A stretch of DNA of 64,000 nucleotides from Isoperla grammatica (lineage: Eukaryota > Arthropoda > Insecta > Plecoptera > Perlodidae). The stretch is taken from assembly GCA_945910005.1 (NCBI GenBank), contig OX246746.1:14344868-14408867 (forward strand), read 5' to 3'. The position numbers and the translations under genes are program-made. The notes under the pieces were generated by a model that worked only from the letters and a program-made list of their open reading frames with translations, was not told where the DNA came from and searched no databases. Within the stretch, counting starts at the first letter, position 1. Each line of letters starts with the position of its first letter. This document shows positions 40,591-51,432 of the stretch, one piece after another.

Positions 40591-41375
40591 CTCTGGCCTA
40601 GTAATAACAGCAGGCAACGATGACCGAGCACAACTAACTTCCAGTGTCCTTGGAATCTCATATTATTAGTCCCCGTGCCAATTTTGCTCCGTTTGGAATT
40701 GACAGCTTTAAACCTGCCGGTTATTTTAGGTTAATTAAATACCTTTATGCCGACCGCACTATTAATAGTGACTGTTTAATGAGCACTTGTCAATCAAGAA
40801 TTCGTTTGAAAGAAGTTTGATATAGTTGCAACGAATTTTAAATAGGTTTTATAAGTGGAAGCGTGTGAGGTTCGTTCTTTTTACCATCTTACCACTCAGG
40901 AAGATTAATGTACAGAACTCCCTTTCCCCGAATATATCCTTAAAATTTTGTACATTGGATTGTTAAAATAATAAGTGATTATTTTGTCACGATTAATAAG
41001 AGACTAACTATATTCACTGCATCAGCAAAGTACTTCAAAACAAACAAGGGGTGCACGTTAAACAGCCTAAGGAACGTAATTTCAAATGTCGCCGGTGGAC
41101 ACTAAGCTGTTGCATTACTAAACTGTTAGGTTAGACATTATAATAGATGAGTTCCTTGTTTGGCTAAAAAGGAACCATGGGTGATGCGGAGGCGATGCTA
41201 TTGTATTCCAAACAGATGATAAAATTACTACCTTGTTTTGCGACTAACAATAGACGCTAATATGCCATACGTATGTCGTGCTCTCGGCTGGAGCATGCAA
41301 CAAAATATGTCATTAATTTTTGCGTAAACTTACATATTTTGGAGAACATAATTAAAACTAGGATTTTTTTTTGGG

Positions 41376-41427
41376 GGGGGGGCTCCAGCCCCCTCAGCAC
41401 GCCCCCCTATGGATACGCCACTGGCAG
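41376..41427 (-). mobile_element. hAT-like terminus with G run
   Basis: On the minus strand it reads CCAGTGGCGTATCCATAGGG, then GGGCGTGCTGAGGGGGCTGG and AGCCCCCCCC. This is the clearest example of the family of ends that generates G/C tracts here. Confidence 0.55.
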
Positions 41428-41488
41428 AAGCCGTACAGATGATGTTTGCTGTGTGTGCACAACACTACATAGCCGGTTCCCATACGAA

Positions 41489-41857
41489 CACCGAAGTTAA
41501 GCAACCTCGGGCTAGGTCAGGAGGTGGATGGGTGACCACTCTCCTCTGAAACACCAGCTAACGTTAGTTAGAGCATATTGGAGGGTTCGAAAGCTTGTGT
41601 AACAGCTTCGTTCTTCTCGTAAACTGCTCGGCAGTCCAGGTTCGTGGAGGAACCTATATGACTGGTCAAAGTTACACCTTCCTTTCGGATGGGACGTAAA
41701 GCCGATGGTCCCCTTGGTACTTTTCGACGGGAGTAGGCTACGTGCCGGTACCAGGCTTCCTCTCTTCCCTTTCTCATTATCATTCACCAATCATTACTCA
41801 TAAGGCTATAAAAGAGGGCATTGTGCCCTACACTGGCCTTAATTACAATAAAATAAA
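41489..41857 (+). mobile_element. 5S rRNA-derived SINE, copy 2 (full length)
   Basis: The most complete copy. The 5S-like head (CGAACACCGAAGTTAAGCAA to GGATGGGTGACC) lacks the first third of 5S rRNA. The central block TTTCGGATGGGACGTAAAGC...CGATGGTCCC...GGAGTAGGCTACG resembles the Deu domain of deuterostome SINEs as I remember it (GGATGAGACGTTAAACCGAGGTCC). The tail AGAGGGCATTGTGCCCTACA, CTGGCCTTAATTACAATAAA ends in AAATAAATAA, probably the LINE-recognised end. Confidence 0.85.
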
Positions 41858-41888
41858 TAAATAACACGACACAGACCAGTGCAGTTCA

Positions 41889-42284
41889 GGGTGCGTTCCA
41901 ACTTGATTTTTCGCCTGCTAACCACTAATCACTAACCACTACCTGCTACACACTAAACGCTAACAGCTTTGGGCACGCCACCTAGTATGCTAATACAAAG
42001 TTTATTGTTATTAATCATCTAATGTAAATAAATACGATAATAATACTTCCACTCACTGGTTGGGTATTTTCCTAACCTAAAAGTATCAGCTGTGATGGCT
42101 GGTATCAACCAGCTTGGTTTAGTGGGTCAATTGGTGTCGTAGTGTACACTTTCGGCCACTACCCACTACCCACTAACCACTAGCCAAATAAGGAGCATTG
42201 GTCGCCTGCTTGTGATGTCACTTCCTTTCGATTAGTATAACTAAGCTTAGTCCACTACGAAAAACGTCAAGTTGGAACACACCC
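41889..42284. mobile_element. 396-bp MITE with GGGTG ends
   Basis: GGGTGCGTTCCAACTTGATT at the left pairs with AAAACGTCAAGTTGGAACAC and ACCC at the right. TCA flanks both sides (41886-41888 and 42285-42287). The interior contains CTAACCACTAATCACTAACC and related repeats, reminiscent of the GACTAGTGACTAAC motifs in the 56.4-57.0 kb MITEs. It has no coding capacity. Confidence 0.75.
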
Positions 42285-42392
42285 TCAGTGCAGACAGCTC
42301 TGCTCTAGTAGGCGATACATTACTATATAGTACATACACTATATACATTTTTATACTCATACGCAAGTACGCACATTATAATACGTATTAAA

Positions 42393-42576
42393 GTCATCGT
42401 ACAACAACTTCCGTAAAGGTTTCGTCATCAATCAATGACGTGTTTACGGTCGCGGCCAACCCGAGCAGGTATTTGAATTAGCCACGGCCGCTAGTTGGCT
42501 GCCGCTCACCCACCCTTGACGGAAGCATTACCGAAGTTACCGAACCGTGCGTTACCGAAGTTGTTGTACGACGACC
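42393..42576. mobile_element. MITE with CGTACAACAACTTC ends
   Basis: The left end GTCATCGTACAACAACTTCC pairs with GTTGTTGTACGACGAC at the right. The interior is shared with 35030-35178. It has no coding capacity. Confidence 0.75.
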
Positions 42577-42639
42577 TAAGAAGAAGACTCGTGTAATATG
42601 TGATCTGACGCTGGTCCATATAATATAATTACAATACAT

Positions 42640-42898
42640 TTATGTAGGAATACCCATTATAGGGTGCACATTAGCTTTACCTGATGTGCCCCTCTTCAGG
42701 TGTCTAACTAGGTTATTAGGGTGTTTGGATAGTTGGGAGGTAATATCCAAGGCCTTATAGTAGGATTCAATTCTAGCATTCGTCTTTACGAATGACAAAA
42801 ACCTCGGAAAAACCTTCAGTCAGGACTGTCGGTGGCCGGAATCGAACCGGCGACCTCCCAAATTAGAGCCTTTCGTCTTACCGCTGAGCCACCTATAT
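42640..42898 (-). mobile_element. tRNA-derived SINE, minus strand, best head
   Basis: On the minus strand the head reads GTGGCTCAGCGGTAAGACG, a good A box, then GTCGCCGGTTCGATTCCGGC, a strong B box. The body CAGTCAGGACTG/CCTTCAGTC and the tail (GGGCACATCAGGTAAAGC, ATGGGTATTCCTAC) match 40325-40590. Confidence 0.85.
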
Positions 42899-43037
42899 CA
42901 GTGTTCATATATAACATGCATGCCATGCAACACAAATATTCACTTGCCATTAAGTTTTGTTTCAAAGTACATTTATCAAATAATTAGTAATACTAATGTA
43001 GAATAATAAAGCTGGCCGGTTCGAAGTGATGACTATT

Positions 43038-43412
43038 ATTTTTATTTTATTGTAATTAAGGCCAGTGTAGAGCACAATGCCCTCTTTAGCCTGATGAGTG
43101 ATGATTGATGAATGATAATGAGGAAGGGAGGAGGGGAAGCCTGGTACCGGCACGTAGCCTACTCCGGTCGAAAAGTACCATGGGGACCATCGGCTTTACG
43201 TCCCATCCGAAAGGACGGTGTAACTTTGACCAGTCATATAGGTTCCTCCACTAACTTGGACTGCCGAGCAGTTGACGAGAAGAACGAAGCTGTTACACAA
43301 GCTTTCGAACCCTCCAATCTGCTCTAACCAACGGTAACTAGTGTTTCAGAGGTGAGTGGTCACCCATCCACCTCCTGACCTAGCCCGAGGTTGCTTAACT
43401 TCAGTGTTCGTG
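43038..43412 (-). mobile_element. 5S rRNA-derived SINE, copy 3
   Basis: Reverse-complement copy with the same 5S-like head (ending at about 43412), Deu-like central block and TAATTACAATAAAATAAA tail. It matches 41489-41857 closely, with scattered substitutions, over its whole length. Confidence 0.85.
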
Positions 43413-43414
43413 TG

Positions 43415-44176
43415 ATGACTATTGTTGTGTACTTGTTTAAAACCTACCTTGGTGGGTGGTAGGAAGTCGTTGTGGTTGTTGTGGCTGCTAAAGGAATCAC
43501 TGCTTTCAAGACCCACCCGAATACACTGTGGGCTAGACGATCTTGCCTTATTGCTTTTATTGCAATGCTCTTTCTAATAAATAAATAGATTGGTAAATAA
43601 AAATAAATAAATGAATAAGTAAATAAATTAATTAATTCAGTTCATCAGTTCTTCAGTTTATGTTGGATACCGTTCTGTGGCAATGGTCATAATTAGTCAA
43701 TATACTATAAAACTAATAATAGCAATTATTATTCTTATTATTATTTTGTATTATTATTATAATTATTATTATAATAATAATAATACTTATTATTATTATT
43801 ATTATTATTATTTATTAAGATATTAAGATAATATATTTGAATTGCGCTTAATTAATGATTAGATGAGATAGCGTACAGATGGTTAAATATTACACAAGGA
43901 AAACATATAATTAGTATTTAGTATATTGTAAAAAATGTTTGATGTATAACAAGGAAAGAGTTGGGCTTAAATAAAAAATATTATTTATTTATACAATTTT
44001 AATAGGAATGGTAAGAAACAATAACAGTTATATAAAAAAATAAAAAAAACACGTATTGGCATTTTTGTGCACTACACTATAATGAATATCGGACAGGCTG
44101 TACCTCGACCTCAGATCTACTACGGCTTTACTTACTTTATGCCATATATTTTAAAAATTAGTACAATTAGGGTTCT
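43415..44176 (-). other. probable 3' UTR and downstream flank of the 44.2-kb gene
   Basis: Downstream (minus strand) of the stop at 44177. An AATAAA signal on the minus strand lies at 43984-43989, about 190 bases past the stop. Beyond it is an ATT/TAT microsatellite (43728-43812). Confidence 0.45.
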
Positions 44177-44838
44177 TCAGTCTACGTCCATATCGGAACT
44201 ATTCCCTGAGATACACGGGATTGAATTAGATGTTGGCGCAAGTGCGCGCATGTTCCTTCCGCTTTCCCTCCGTTGAACACGCGGTCTCCTGCGAACCATA
44301 CCGCAACCCCGTCCGCGACCCCCTCCTCGAGCCCGTGCGTGACCTCTAGATCTCCTCCCACAGCGGGCAGAAGATAGTGCTCGTTCCTCCAACTGCTCCA
44401 ACGTCGCCACTCTGGCCGCGCGTCCTCGCGCTATATCCAGGAACCCTATCGACATGTTCTGCATTCTGCGGTCCAGATTCTGAATCCCTATGTCTCGAAG
44501 ACCCACTCTAGGAAGCGACTCACTCACGTGACATACAGCATCGTCCTCCGACGAAAGGCTTCCTGGTGCAGTATTCCCCACCATACGAAGCAGGATTGAC
44601 CCACTGCCGCCTCCTCGTCCCATCATAGAGGATGCGACCCACGTCATGGTCTTCCCCTGGATCGTCACCGGAGTACTGGCTCCCCGGTTGCTGTCTGGTG
44701 GGATTGTTCTTCCTTGTTGTTCAACGAAAGTGGCATAGCCACGGGCCATGGTCGGTGCTCCTCCTCCCGTCTCGAGCAGTGCGGCAGCTCCCCTACCACC
44801 TCGTGTCATAACAGTTCTCCGAACGTTGTCAGGCAGCC
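44177..44838 (-). CDS. terminal exon of an unrecognised gene
   Basis: On the minus strand the exon starts after a clean acceptor (CTTTATTTGTTTAG, then GGCTGCC). It encodes 219 residues ending SSDMDVD and a stop. Visible parts are a Gly/Arg-rich start (TRGGRGAAALLETGGG), a middle region without low complexity (TFVEQQGRTIPPDSNRG, RVGLRDIGIQNLDRRMQN), a possible short helix (AARVATLEQLEERAL) and a basic Arg/Gly-rich segment (RGHARARGGGRGRG). The first two bases complete a codon begun by the last base of the exon at 50561-50766, making Gly. I do not recognise the protein. The Arg/Gly tail suggests nucleic acid binding, which is inference only. This local region is much richer in GC than its surroundings, as expected for coding DNA. 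Confidence 0.65.
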
Positions 44839-44852
44839 CTAAACAAATAAAG

Positions 44853-46696
44853 ACACATCAGCATCAGTATACCTCCCCGGCGCAGCTTCATGTCTATGCC
44901 AGTAGGCACTAGACACAACAGTACACCTCCCCGGCACAGCTTCATGTCTATGCCAGTAGGCACTAGACACAACAGTATACCTCCCCGGCGCAGCTTCATG
45001 TCTATGCCAGTAGGCACTAGACACAACAGTACACCTCCCCGGCAAAGCTTCATGTCTGTGCCAGTAGGCACTAGGCACAACAGGACACCTCCACGGCGCA
45101 GCTTCATGTCTATGCCAGTAGGCACTAGACACAACAGTACACCTCCCCGGCACAGCTTCATGTCTATGCCAGTAGGCACTAGACACAACAGTATACCTCC
45201 ACGGCGCAGCTTCATGTCTATGCCAGTAGGCACTAGACACATCAGTATACCTCCCCGGCACAGCTTCATGTCTATGCCAGTAGGCACTAGACACAACAGT
45301 ATACCTCCCCGGCACAGCTTCATGTCCATGCCAGTAGGCACTAGACACATCAGTATACCTCCCCGGCACAGCTTCATGTCTATGCCAGTAGGCACTAGAC
45401 ACAACAGTATACCTCCCCGGCACAGCTTCATGTCCATGCCAGTAGGCACTAGGCACAACAGAACACCTCCCCGGCACAGCTTCATGTCTATGCCAGTAGG
45501 CACTAGACACATCAGTATACCTCCCCGGCACAGCTTCATGTCTATGCCAGTAGGCACTAGACACAACAGTATACCTCCACGGCGCAGCTTCATGTCTATG
45601 CCAGTAGGCACTAGACACAACAGTATACCTCCCCGGCGCAGCTTCATGTCCATGCCAGTAGGCACTAGGCACAACAGTATACCTCCCCGGCGCAGCTTCA
45701 TGTCTATGCCAGTAGGCACTAGACACAACAGTATACCTCCCCGGCGCAGCTTCATGTCCATGCCAGTAGGCACTAGACACAACAGTATACCTCCCCGGCA
45801 CAGCTTCATGTCTATGCCAGTAGGCACTAGACACAACAGTATACCTCCCCGGCGCAGCTTCATGTCCATGCCAGTAGGCACTAGGCACAACAGTATACCT
45901 CCCCGGCACAGCTTCATGTCTATGCCAGTAGGCACTAGACACAACAGTATACCTCCACGGCGCAGCTTCATGTCTATGCCAGTAGGCACTAGACACAACA
46001 GTATACCTCCCCGGCGCAGCTTCATGTCCATGCCAGTAGGCACTAGGCACAACAGTATACCTCCCCGGCGCAGCTTCATGTCTATGCCAGTAGGCACTAG
46101 ACACAACAGTATACCTCCCCGGCGCAGCTTCATGTCCATGCCAGTAGGCACTAGACACAACAGTATACCTCCCCGGCACAGCTTCATGTCCATGCCAGTA
46201 GGCACTAGACACATCAGTATGTCTCCCCGGCACAGCTTCATGTCTATGCCTCCCCGGCGCAGCTTCATGTCTATGCCAGTAGGCACTAGACACAACAGTA
46301 CACCTCCCCGGCACAGCTTCATGTCTATGCCAGTAGGCACTAGGCACAACAGTATACCTCCCCGGCACAGCTTCATGTCTATGCCAGTAGGCACTAGACA
46401 CAACAGTATACCTCCCCGGCACAGCTTCATGTCTATGCCAGTAGGCACTAGACACAACAGTACACCTCCCCGGCACAGCTTCATGTCTATGCCAGTAGGC
46501 ACTAGACACAACAGTACACCTCCCCGGCACAGCTTCATGTCTATGCCAGTAGGCACTAGACACAACAGTACACCTCCCCGGCACAGCTTCATGTCTATGC
46601 CAGTAGGCACTAGACACATCAGTATACCTCCCCGGCACAGCTTCATGTCCATGCCAGTAGGCACTAGACACAACAGTATACCTCCCCGGCACAGCA
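44853..46696. repeat. 54-bp minisatellite, about 34 units
   Basis: The plus-strand unit contains CTTCATGTCTATGCCAGTAG, GCACTAGACACAACAGTATA and CCTCCCCGGCACAG. Since 54 is divisible by three and no frame holds a stop, long open frames run across it on both strands (an 18-residue repeat in each). The common variants are TCTATG/TCCATG, GCACAG/GCGCAG, GTATAC/GTACAC and AACAGT/ATCAGT. One truncated unit lies near 46240. On the minus strand each unit has GGGAGGTATACTG, a donor-like sequence. Confidence 0.95.
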
Positions 46697-46942
46697 GCAC
46701 GACTCATCCAGTGTGTGTTGGAAATATCCAACGAACTCGCTCAATAGACAACCCGAACAAGATACCGCTATCTCATAGTACCTTCATTGACTGACCTTGA
46801 CCTTGGAGGATATTGAAACTGTTGATTGTGACTGTCTTATTGTTACCATGGTTGTTGTGAAATATCCTGTGTTAAACCAAGTTTGTCTACTCCATCTGAT
46901 ATAAAAGTAACTTAAATAAATAGCATATTTTACAACCGAGGG
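46697..46942. other. non-repetitive core of the intron
   Basis: Starts with AGCAGCACGACTCATCCAGT, which resembles the 41-bp unit (CCAGCAGCACGACCCAGTCA), so the junction between the two arrays keeps a seed of the second. The rest is unique AT-rich sequence with no exon. Confidence 0.5.
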
Positions 46943-49900
46943 CACAACAGTATACTTGCCAGCAGCACGACCCAGTCAATGGGCACAACAGTATACTTGC
47001 CAGCAGCACGACCCACCCAATGGGCACAACTGTATACTTGCCAGCAGCACGACCCAGCCAATGGGCACAACAGTATACTTGCCAGCAGCACGACCCAGCC
47101 AATGGGCACAACATTATACTTGCCAGCAGCACTACCCAGCCAATGGGCACAACATTATACTTGCCAGCAGCACTACCCAGCCAATGGGCACAACAGTATA
47201 CTTGCCAGCAGCACGACCCAGCCAATGGGCACAACAGTATACTTGCCAGCAGCACGACCCAGCCAATGGGCACAACATTATACTTGCCAGCAGCACTACC
47301 CAGCCAATGGGCACAACAGTATACTTGCCAGTAGCACGACCCAGCCAATGGGCACAACATTATACTTGCCAGCAGCACGACCCAGCCAATGGGCACAACA
47401 TTATACTTGCCAGCAGCACGACCCAGTCAATGGGCACAACAGTATACTTGCCAGCAGCACGACCCAGTCAATGGGCACAACAGTATACTTGCCAGCAGCA
47501 CTACCCAGTCAATGGGCACAACATTATACTTGCCAGCAGCACGACCCAGTCAATGGGCACCTCAGTATACTTGCCAGCAGCACGACCCAGTCAATGGGCA
47601 CAACATTATACTTGCCAGCAGCACGACCCAGCCAATGGGCACAACAGTATACTTGCCAGCAGCACGACCCAGCCAATAAGCACAACAGTATACTTGCCAG
47701 CAGCACGACCCAGTCAATGGGCACAACATTATACTTGCCAGCAGCACTACCCAGTACCCAGTCAATGGGTACAACAGTATACTTGCCAGCAGCACGACCC
47801 AGCCAATGGGCACAACAGTATACTTGCCAGCAGCACGACCCAGTCAATGGGCACAACATTATACTTGCCAGCAGCACTACCCAGTACCCAGTCAATGGGT
47901 ACAACAGTATACTTGCCAGCAGCACGACCCAGCCAATGGGCACAACAGTATACTTGCCAGCAGCACGACCCAGTCAATGAGCACAACAGTATACTTGCCA
48001 GCAGCACGACCCAGTCAATGGGCACAACAGTATACTTGCCAGCAGCACGACCCAGCCAATAAGCACAACAGTATACTTGCCAGCAGCACTACTCAGTCAA
48101 TGGGCACAACAGTATACTTGCCAGCAGCACGACCCAGTCAATGGGCACAACAGTATACTTGCCAGCAGCACGACCCAGTCAATGGGCACAACAGTATACT
48201 TGCCAGCAGCACGACCCAGTCAATCGGCACAACATTATACTTGCCAGCAGCACGACCCAGCCAATAAGCACAACAGTATACTTGCCAGCAGCACGACCCA
48301 GTCAATGGGCACAACAGTATACTTGCCAGCAGCACGACCCAGTCAATCGGCACAACATTATACTTGCCAGCAGCACGACCCAGCCAATGGGCACAACAGT
48401 ATACTTGCCAGCAGCACGACCCAGTCAATGGGCACAACATTATACTTGCCAGCAGCACGACCCAGTCAATGGGCACAACAGTATACTTGCCAGCAGCACG
48501 ACCCAGTCAATGGGCACAACATTATACTTGCCAGCAGCACGACCCAGTCAATGGGCACAACAGTATACTTGCCAGCAGCACGACCCAGTCAATGGGCACA
48601 ACATTATACTTGCCAGCAGCACTACCCAGTCAATGGGCACAACAGTATACTTGCCAGCAGCACGACCCATGCCAATAAGCACAACAGTATACTTGCCAGC
48701 AGCACGACCAGCCAATTGCCACAACAGTATACTTGCCAGCAGCACTACCCAGTCAATGGGCACAACAGTATACTTGCCAGCAGCACGACCCATGCCAATA
48801 AGCACAACAGTATACTTGCCAGCAGCACTACTCAGTCAATGGGCACAACAGTATACTTGCCAGCAGCACGACCCAGTCAATGGGCACAACAGTATACTTG
48901 CCAGCAGCACGACCCATGCCAATAAGCACAACAGTATACTTGCCAGCAGCACGACCCAGTCAATGGGCACAACATTATACTTGCCAGCAGCACTACCCAG
49001 TACCCAGTCAATGGGTACAACAGTATACTTGCCAGCAGCACGACCCAGCCAATGGGCACAACAGTATACTTGCCAGCAGCACGACCCAGTCAATGGGCAC
49101 AACATTATACTTGCCAGCAGCACTACCCAGTACCCAGTCAATGGGTACAACAGTATACTTGCCAGCAGCACGACCCAGCCAATGGGCACAACAGTATACT
49201 TGCCAGCAGCACGACCCAGTCAATGGGCACAACAGTATACTTGCCAGCAGCACGACCCAGTCAATGGGCACAACAGTATACTTGCCAGCAGCACGACCCA
49301 GCCAATAAGCACAACAGTATACTTGCCAGCAGCACTACTCAGTCAATGGGCACAACAGTATACTTGCCAGCAGCACGACCCAGTCAATGGGCACAACAGT
49401 ATACTTGCCAGCAGCACGACCCAGTCAATGGGCACAACAGTATACTTGCCAGCAGCACGACCCAGTCAATCGGCACAACATTATACTTGCCAGCAGCACG
49501 ACCCAGCCAATAAGCACAACAGTATACTTGCCAGCAGCACGACCCAGTCAATCGGCACAACATTATACTTGCCAGCAGCACGACCCAGCCAATGGGCACA
49601 ACAGTATACTTGCCAGCAGCACGACCCAGTCAATGGGCACAACATTATACTTGCCAGCAGCACGACCCAGTCAATGGGCACAACAGTATACTTGCCAGCA
49701 GCACGACCCAGTCAATGGGCACAACATTATACTTGCCAGCAGCACGACCCAGTCAATGGGCACAACAGTATACTTGCCAGCAGCACGACCCAGTCAATGG
49801 GCACAACATTATACTTGCCAGCAGCACTACCCAGTACCCAGTCAATGGGTACAACAGTATACTTGCCAGCAGCACTACCCAGTCAATGGGCACAACAGTA

Positions 49901-50560
49901 TACTTGCCAGCAGCACGACCCATGCCAATAAGCACAACAGTATACTTGCCAGCAGCACGACCCAGTCAATCGGCACAACATTATACTTGCCAGCAGCACG
50001 ACCCAGCCAATGGGCACAACAGTATACTTGCCAGCAGCACGACCCAGTCAATGGGCACAACATTATACTTGCCAGCAGCACGACCCAGTCAATGGGCACA
50101 ACAGTATACTTGCCAGCAGCACGACCCAGCCAATGGGCACAACAGTATACTTGCCAGCAGCACGACCAGCCAATGGGCACAACAGTATACTTGCCAGCAG
50201 CACTACCCAGTCAATGGGCACAACAGTATACTTGCCAGCAGCACGACCCAGCCAATGGGCACAACAGTATACTTGACCGCAGCACGACCGAGCTAATGGG
50301 CACAACAGTATACTAGCCAGCAATACGACCCAGTCAATGGGCACAACAGTATACTTGCCAGCAGCACGACCCAGCCAATGGGCACAACAGTATACTTGAC
50401 TGCAGCACGACCGAGCTAATGGGCACAACAGTATACTAGCCAGCAATACGACCCAGTCAATGGGCACAACAGTATACTTGCCAGCAGCACGACCCAGCTA
50501 ATGGGCACAACAGTATACTTGCCAGCAGCACGACCAGCCAATAACAGTCAGTATACTTGC
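46943..50560. repeat. 41-bp minisatellite, about 85-88 units
   Basis: The plus-strand unit is CACAACAGTATACTTGCCAG followed by CAGCACGACCCAGTCAATGG and G. Variants include CAGCCAATAAG, CATTATAC, CACTACCC and a CCCAGTACCCAGT insertion. Units near 50270-50450 are the most degenerate. On the minus strand each unit reads CTGGCAAGTATACTG, nearly identical to the donor AGGCAAGTATACTG at the exon boundary. The last unit runs straight into that boundary. A segment of roughly 0.6 kb is repeated about 1.25 kb away within the array. Confidence 0.95.
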
Positions 50561-50766
50561 CTATCTCGGCAAAAGCGCCAAATCGTAGTGGTCCGATAAT
50601 GGGTTTCGCTGGAGATGCTTGGCGAGCTGATGCAGACATAGGACTCTTGGACGGACTTAATTTAGATGGCACACTCAGCTCTCTCAGCAGTGCACTAACG
50701 GCGGGTATTTCATTGAACTCACCCAGTATCTGATTATCCTCTAGCTCGTACAAGCTCTCGTACAAG
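50561..50766 (-). CDS. internal exon of the same unrecognised gene
   Basis: A 206-bp exon on the minus strand, entered by an acceptor (ACTATGCAG/CTTGTACGAG) and left by a GC donor (GAGATAG/GCAAGT). It encodes about 68 residues: an acidic start (LYELEDNQILGEF), a hydrophobic helix-like piece (IPAVSALLRELSV), a Ser/Pro/Lys-rich linker (SKLSPSKSPMSASARQASP) with several SP sites, and IIGPLRFGAFAEI. It ends in phase 1 and joins the exon at 44838 in frame. The first 12 bases are themselves duplicated (CTTGTACGAG twice). Earlier exons should lie to the right, but I could not find them. Function unknown. Confidence 0.6.
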
Positions 50767-51432
50767 CTGCATAGTAAAACGACAAATATTAGCGTACCGA
50801 CATGACAATAGCTCTTGGTCTGTGATCTCGTACAAGCTGCACAGTTCAACGACAAATATTAGCGTACCGACATGACAGTAACTCTTGGTCTGTGATCTCG
50901 TACAAGCTGCACAGTTCAACGACAAATATTAGCGTACCGACATGACAGTAACTCTTGGTCCGGGATCTCGTACAAGCTGCACAGTTCAACGACAAATATT
51001 AGCGTACCGACATGACAGTAACTCTTGGTCTGTGATCTCGTACAAGCTGCACAGTTCAACGACAAATATTAGCGTACCGACATGACAGTAACTCTTGGTC
51101 CGTGATCTTGTACAAGCTGCACAGTTCAACGACAAATATTAGCGTACCGACATGACAGTAACTCTTGGTCCGTGATCTCGTACAAGCTGCACAGTTCAAC
51201 GACAAATATTAGCGTACCGACATGACAGTAACTCTTGGTCCGTGATCTCGTACAAGCTGCACAGTTCAACGACAAATATTAGCGTACCGACATGACAGTA
51301 ACTCTTGGTCCGTGATCTCGTACAAGCTGCACAGTTCAACGACAAATATTAGCGTACCGACATGACAGTAACTCTTGGTCCGTGATCTCGTACAAGCTGC
51401 ACAGTTCAACGACAAATATTAGCGTACCGACA
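50757..51432. repeat. 70-bp minisatellite carrying a splice acceptor, 9-10 units
   Basis: The plus-strand unit is TGATCTCGTACAAGCTGCAC, AGTTCAACGACAAATATTAG, CGTACCGACATGACAGTAAC, TCTTGGTCCG. On the minus strand each unit contains GCTAATATTTG, then TTGAACTGTGCAG/CTTGTACGAG: a branch-point-like stretch, an acceptor and the first ten bases of the exon at 50561-50766. The exon-proximal unit contains the acceptor actually used. Confidence 0.92.

Larger units (their letters stand above)
44839..50560 (-). other. 5.7-kb GC-AG intron made of minisatellites
   Basis: The 5' boundary on the minus strand is GAGATAG/GCAAGTAT, the usual context of the minor GC donor. The 3' boundary is TTTGTTTAG/GG. Phase 1 on both sides agrees. 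From the donor, the intron is a 41-bp array to 46943, then about 246 bp of non-array sequence (46697-46942), a 54-bp array (44853-46696), then about 15 bases to the acceptor. Confidence 0.6.

Noticed and set aside
42835..42898. Genuine tRNA gene on the minus strand
   Set aside because: A and B boxes are good but it is joined to a SINE body shared with other copies.
41512..43327. Open frames on both strands of the 5S-derived SINEs
   Set aside because: They lie wholly inside SINE copies and are not conserved as protein.
44839..46794. Plus- and minus-strand frames of over 600 codons treated as genes
   Set aside because: The 54-bp unit is a multiple of three with no stop. The better explanation is an intron between two phase-matched exons, so I list it as a minisatellite and keep the coding idea only as a low-ranked finding.
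46943..50560. Many overlapping open frames encoding repeats such as TCQQHDPVNGHNSILASSTTQ-like units
   Set aside because: A 41-bp unit with no stop in any phase is open in all frames. The frames simply rotate from unit to unit.
46943..51432. CRISPR-like array
   Set aside because: Units are contiguous tandem repeats without unique spacers, and the setting is eukaryotic.
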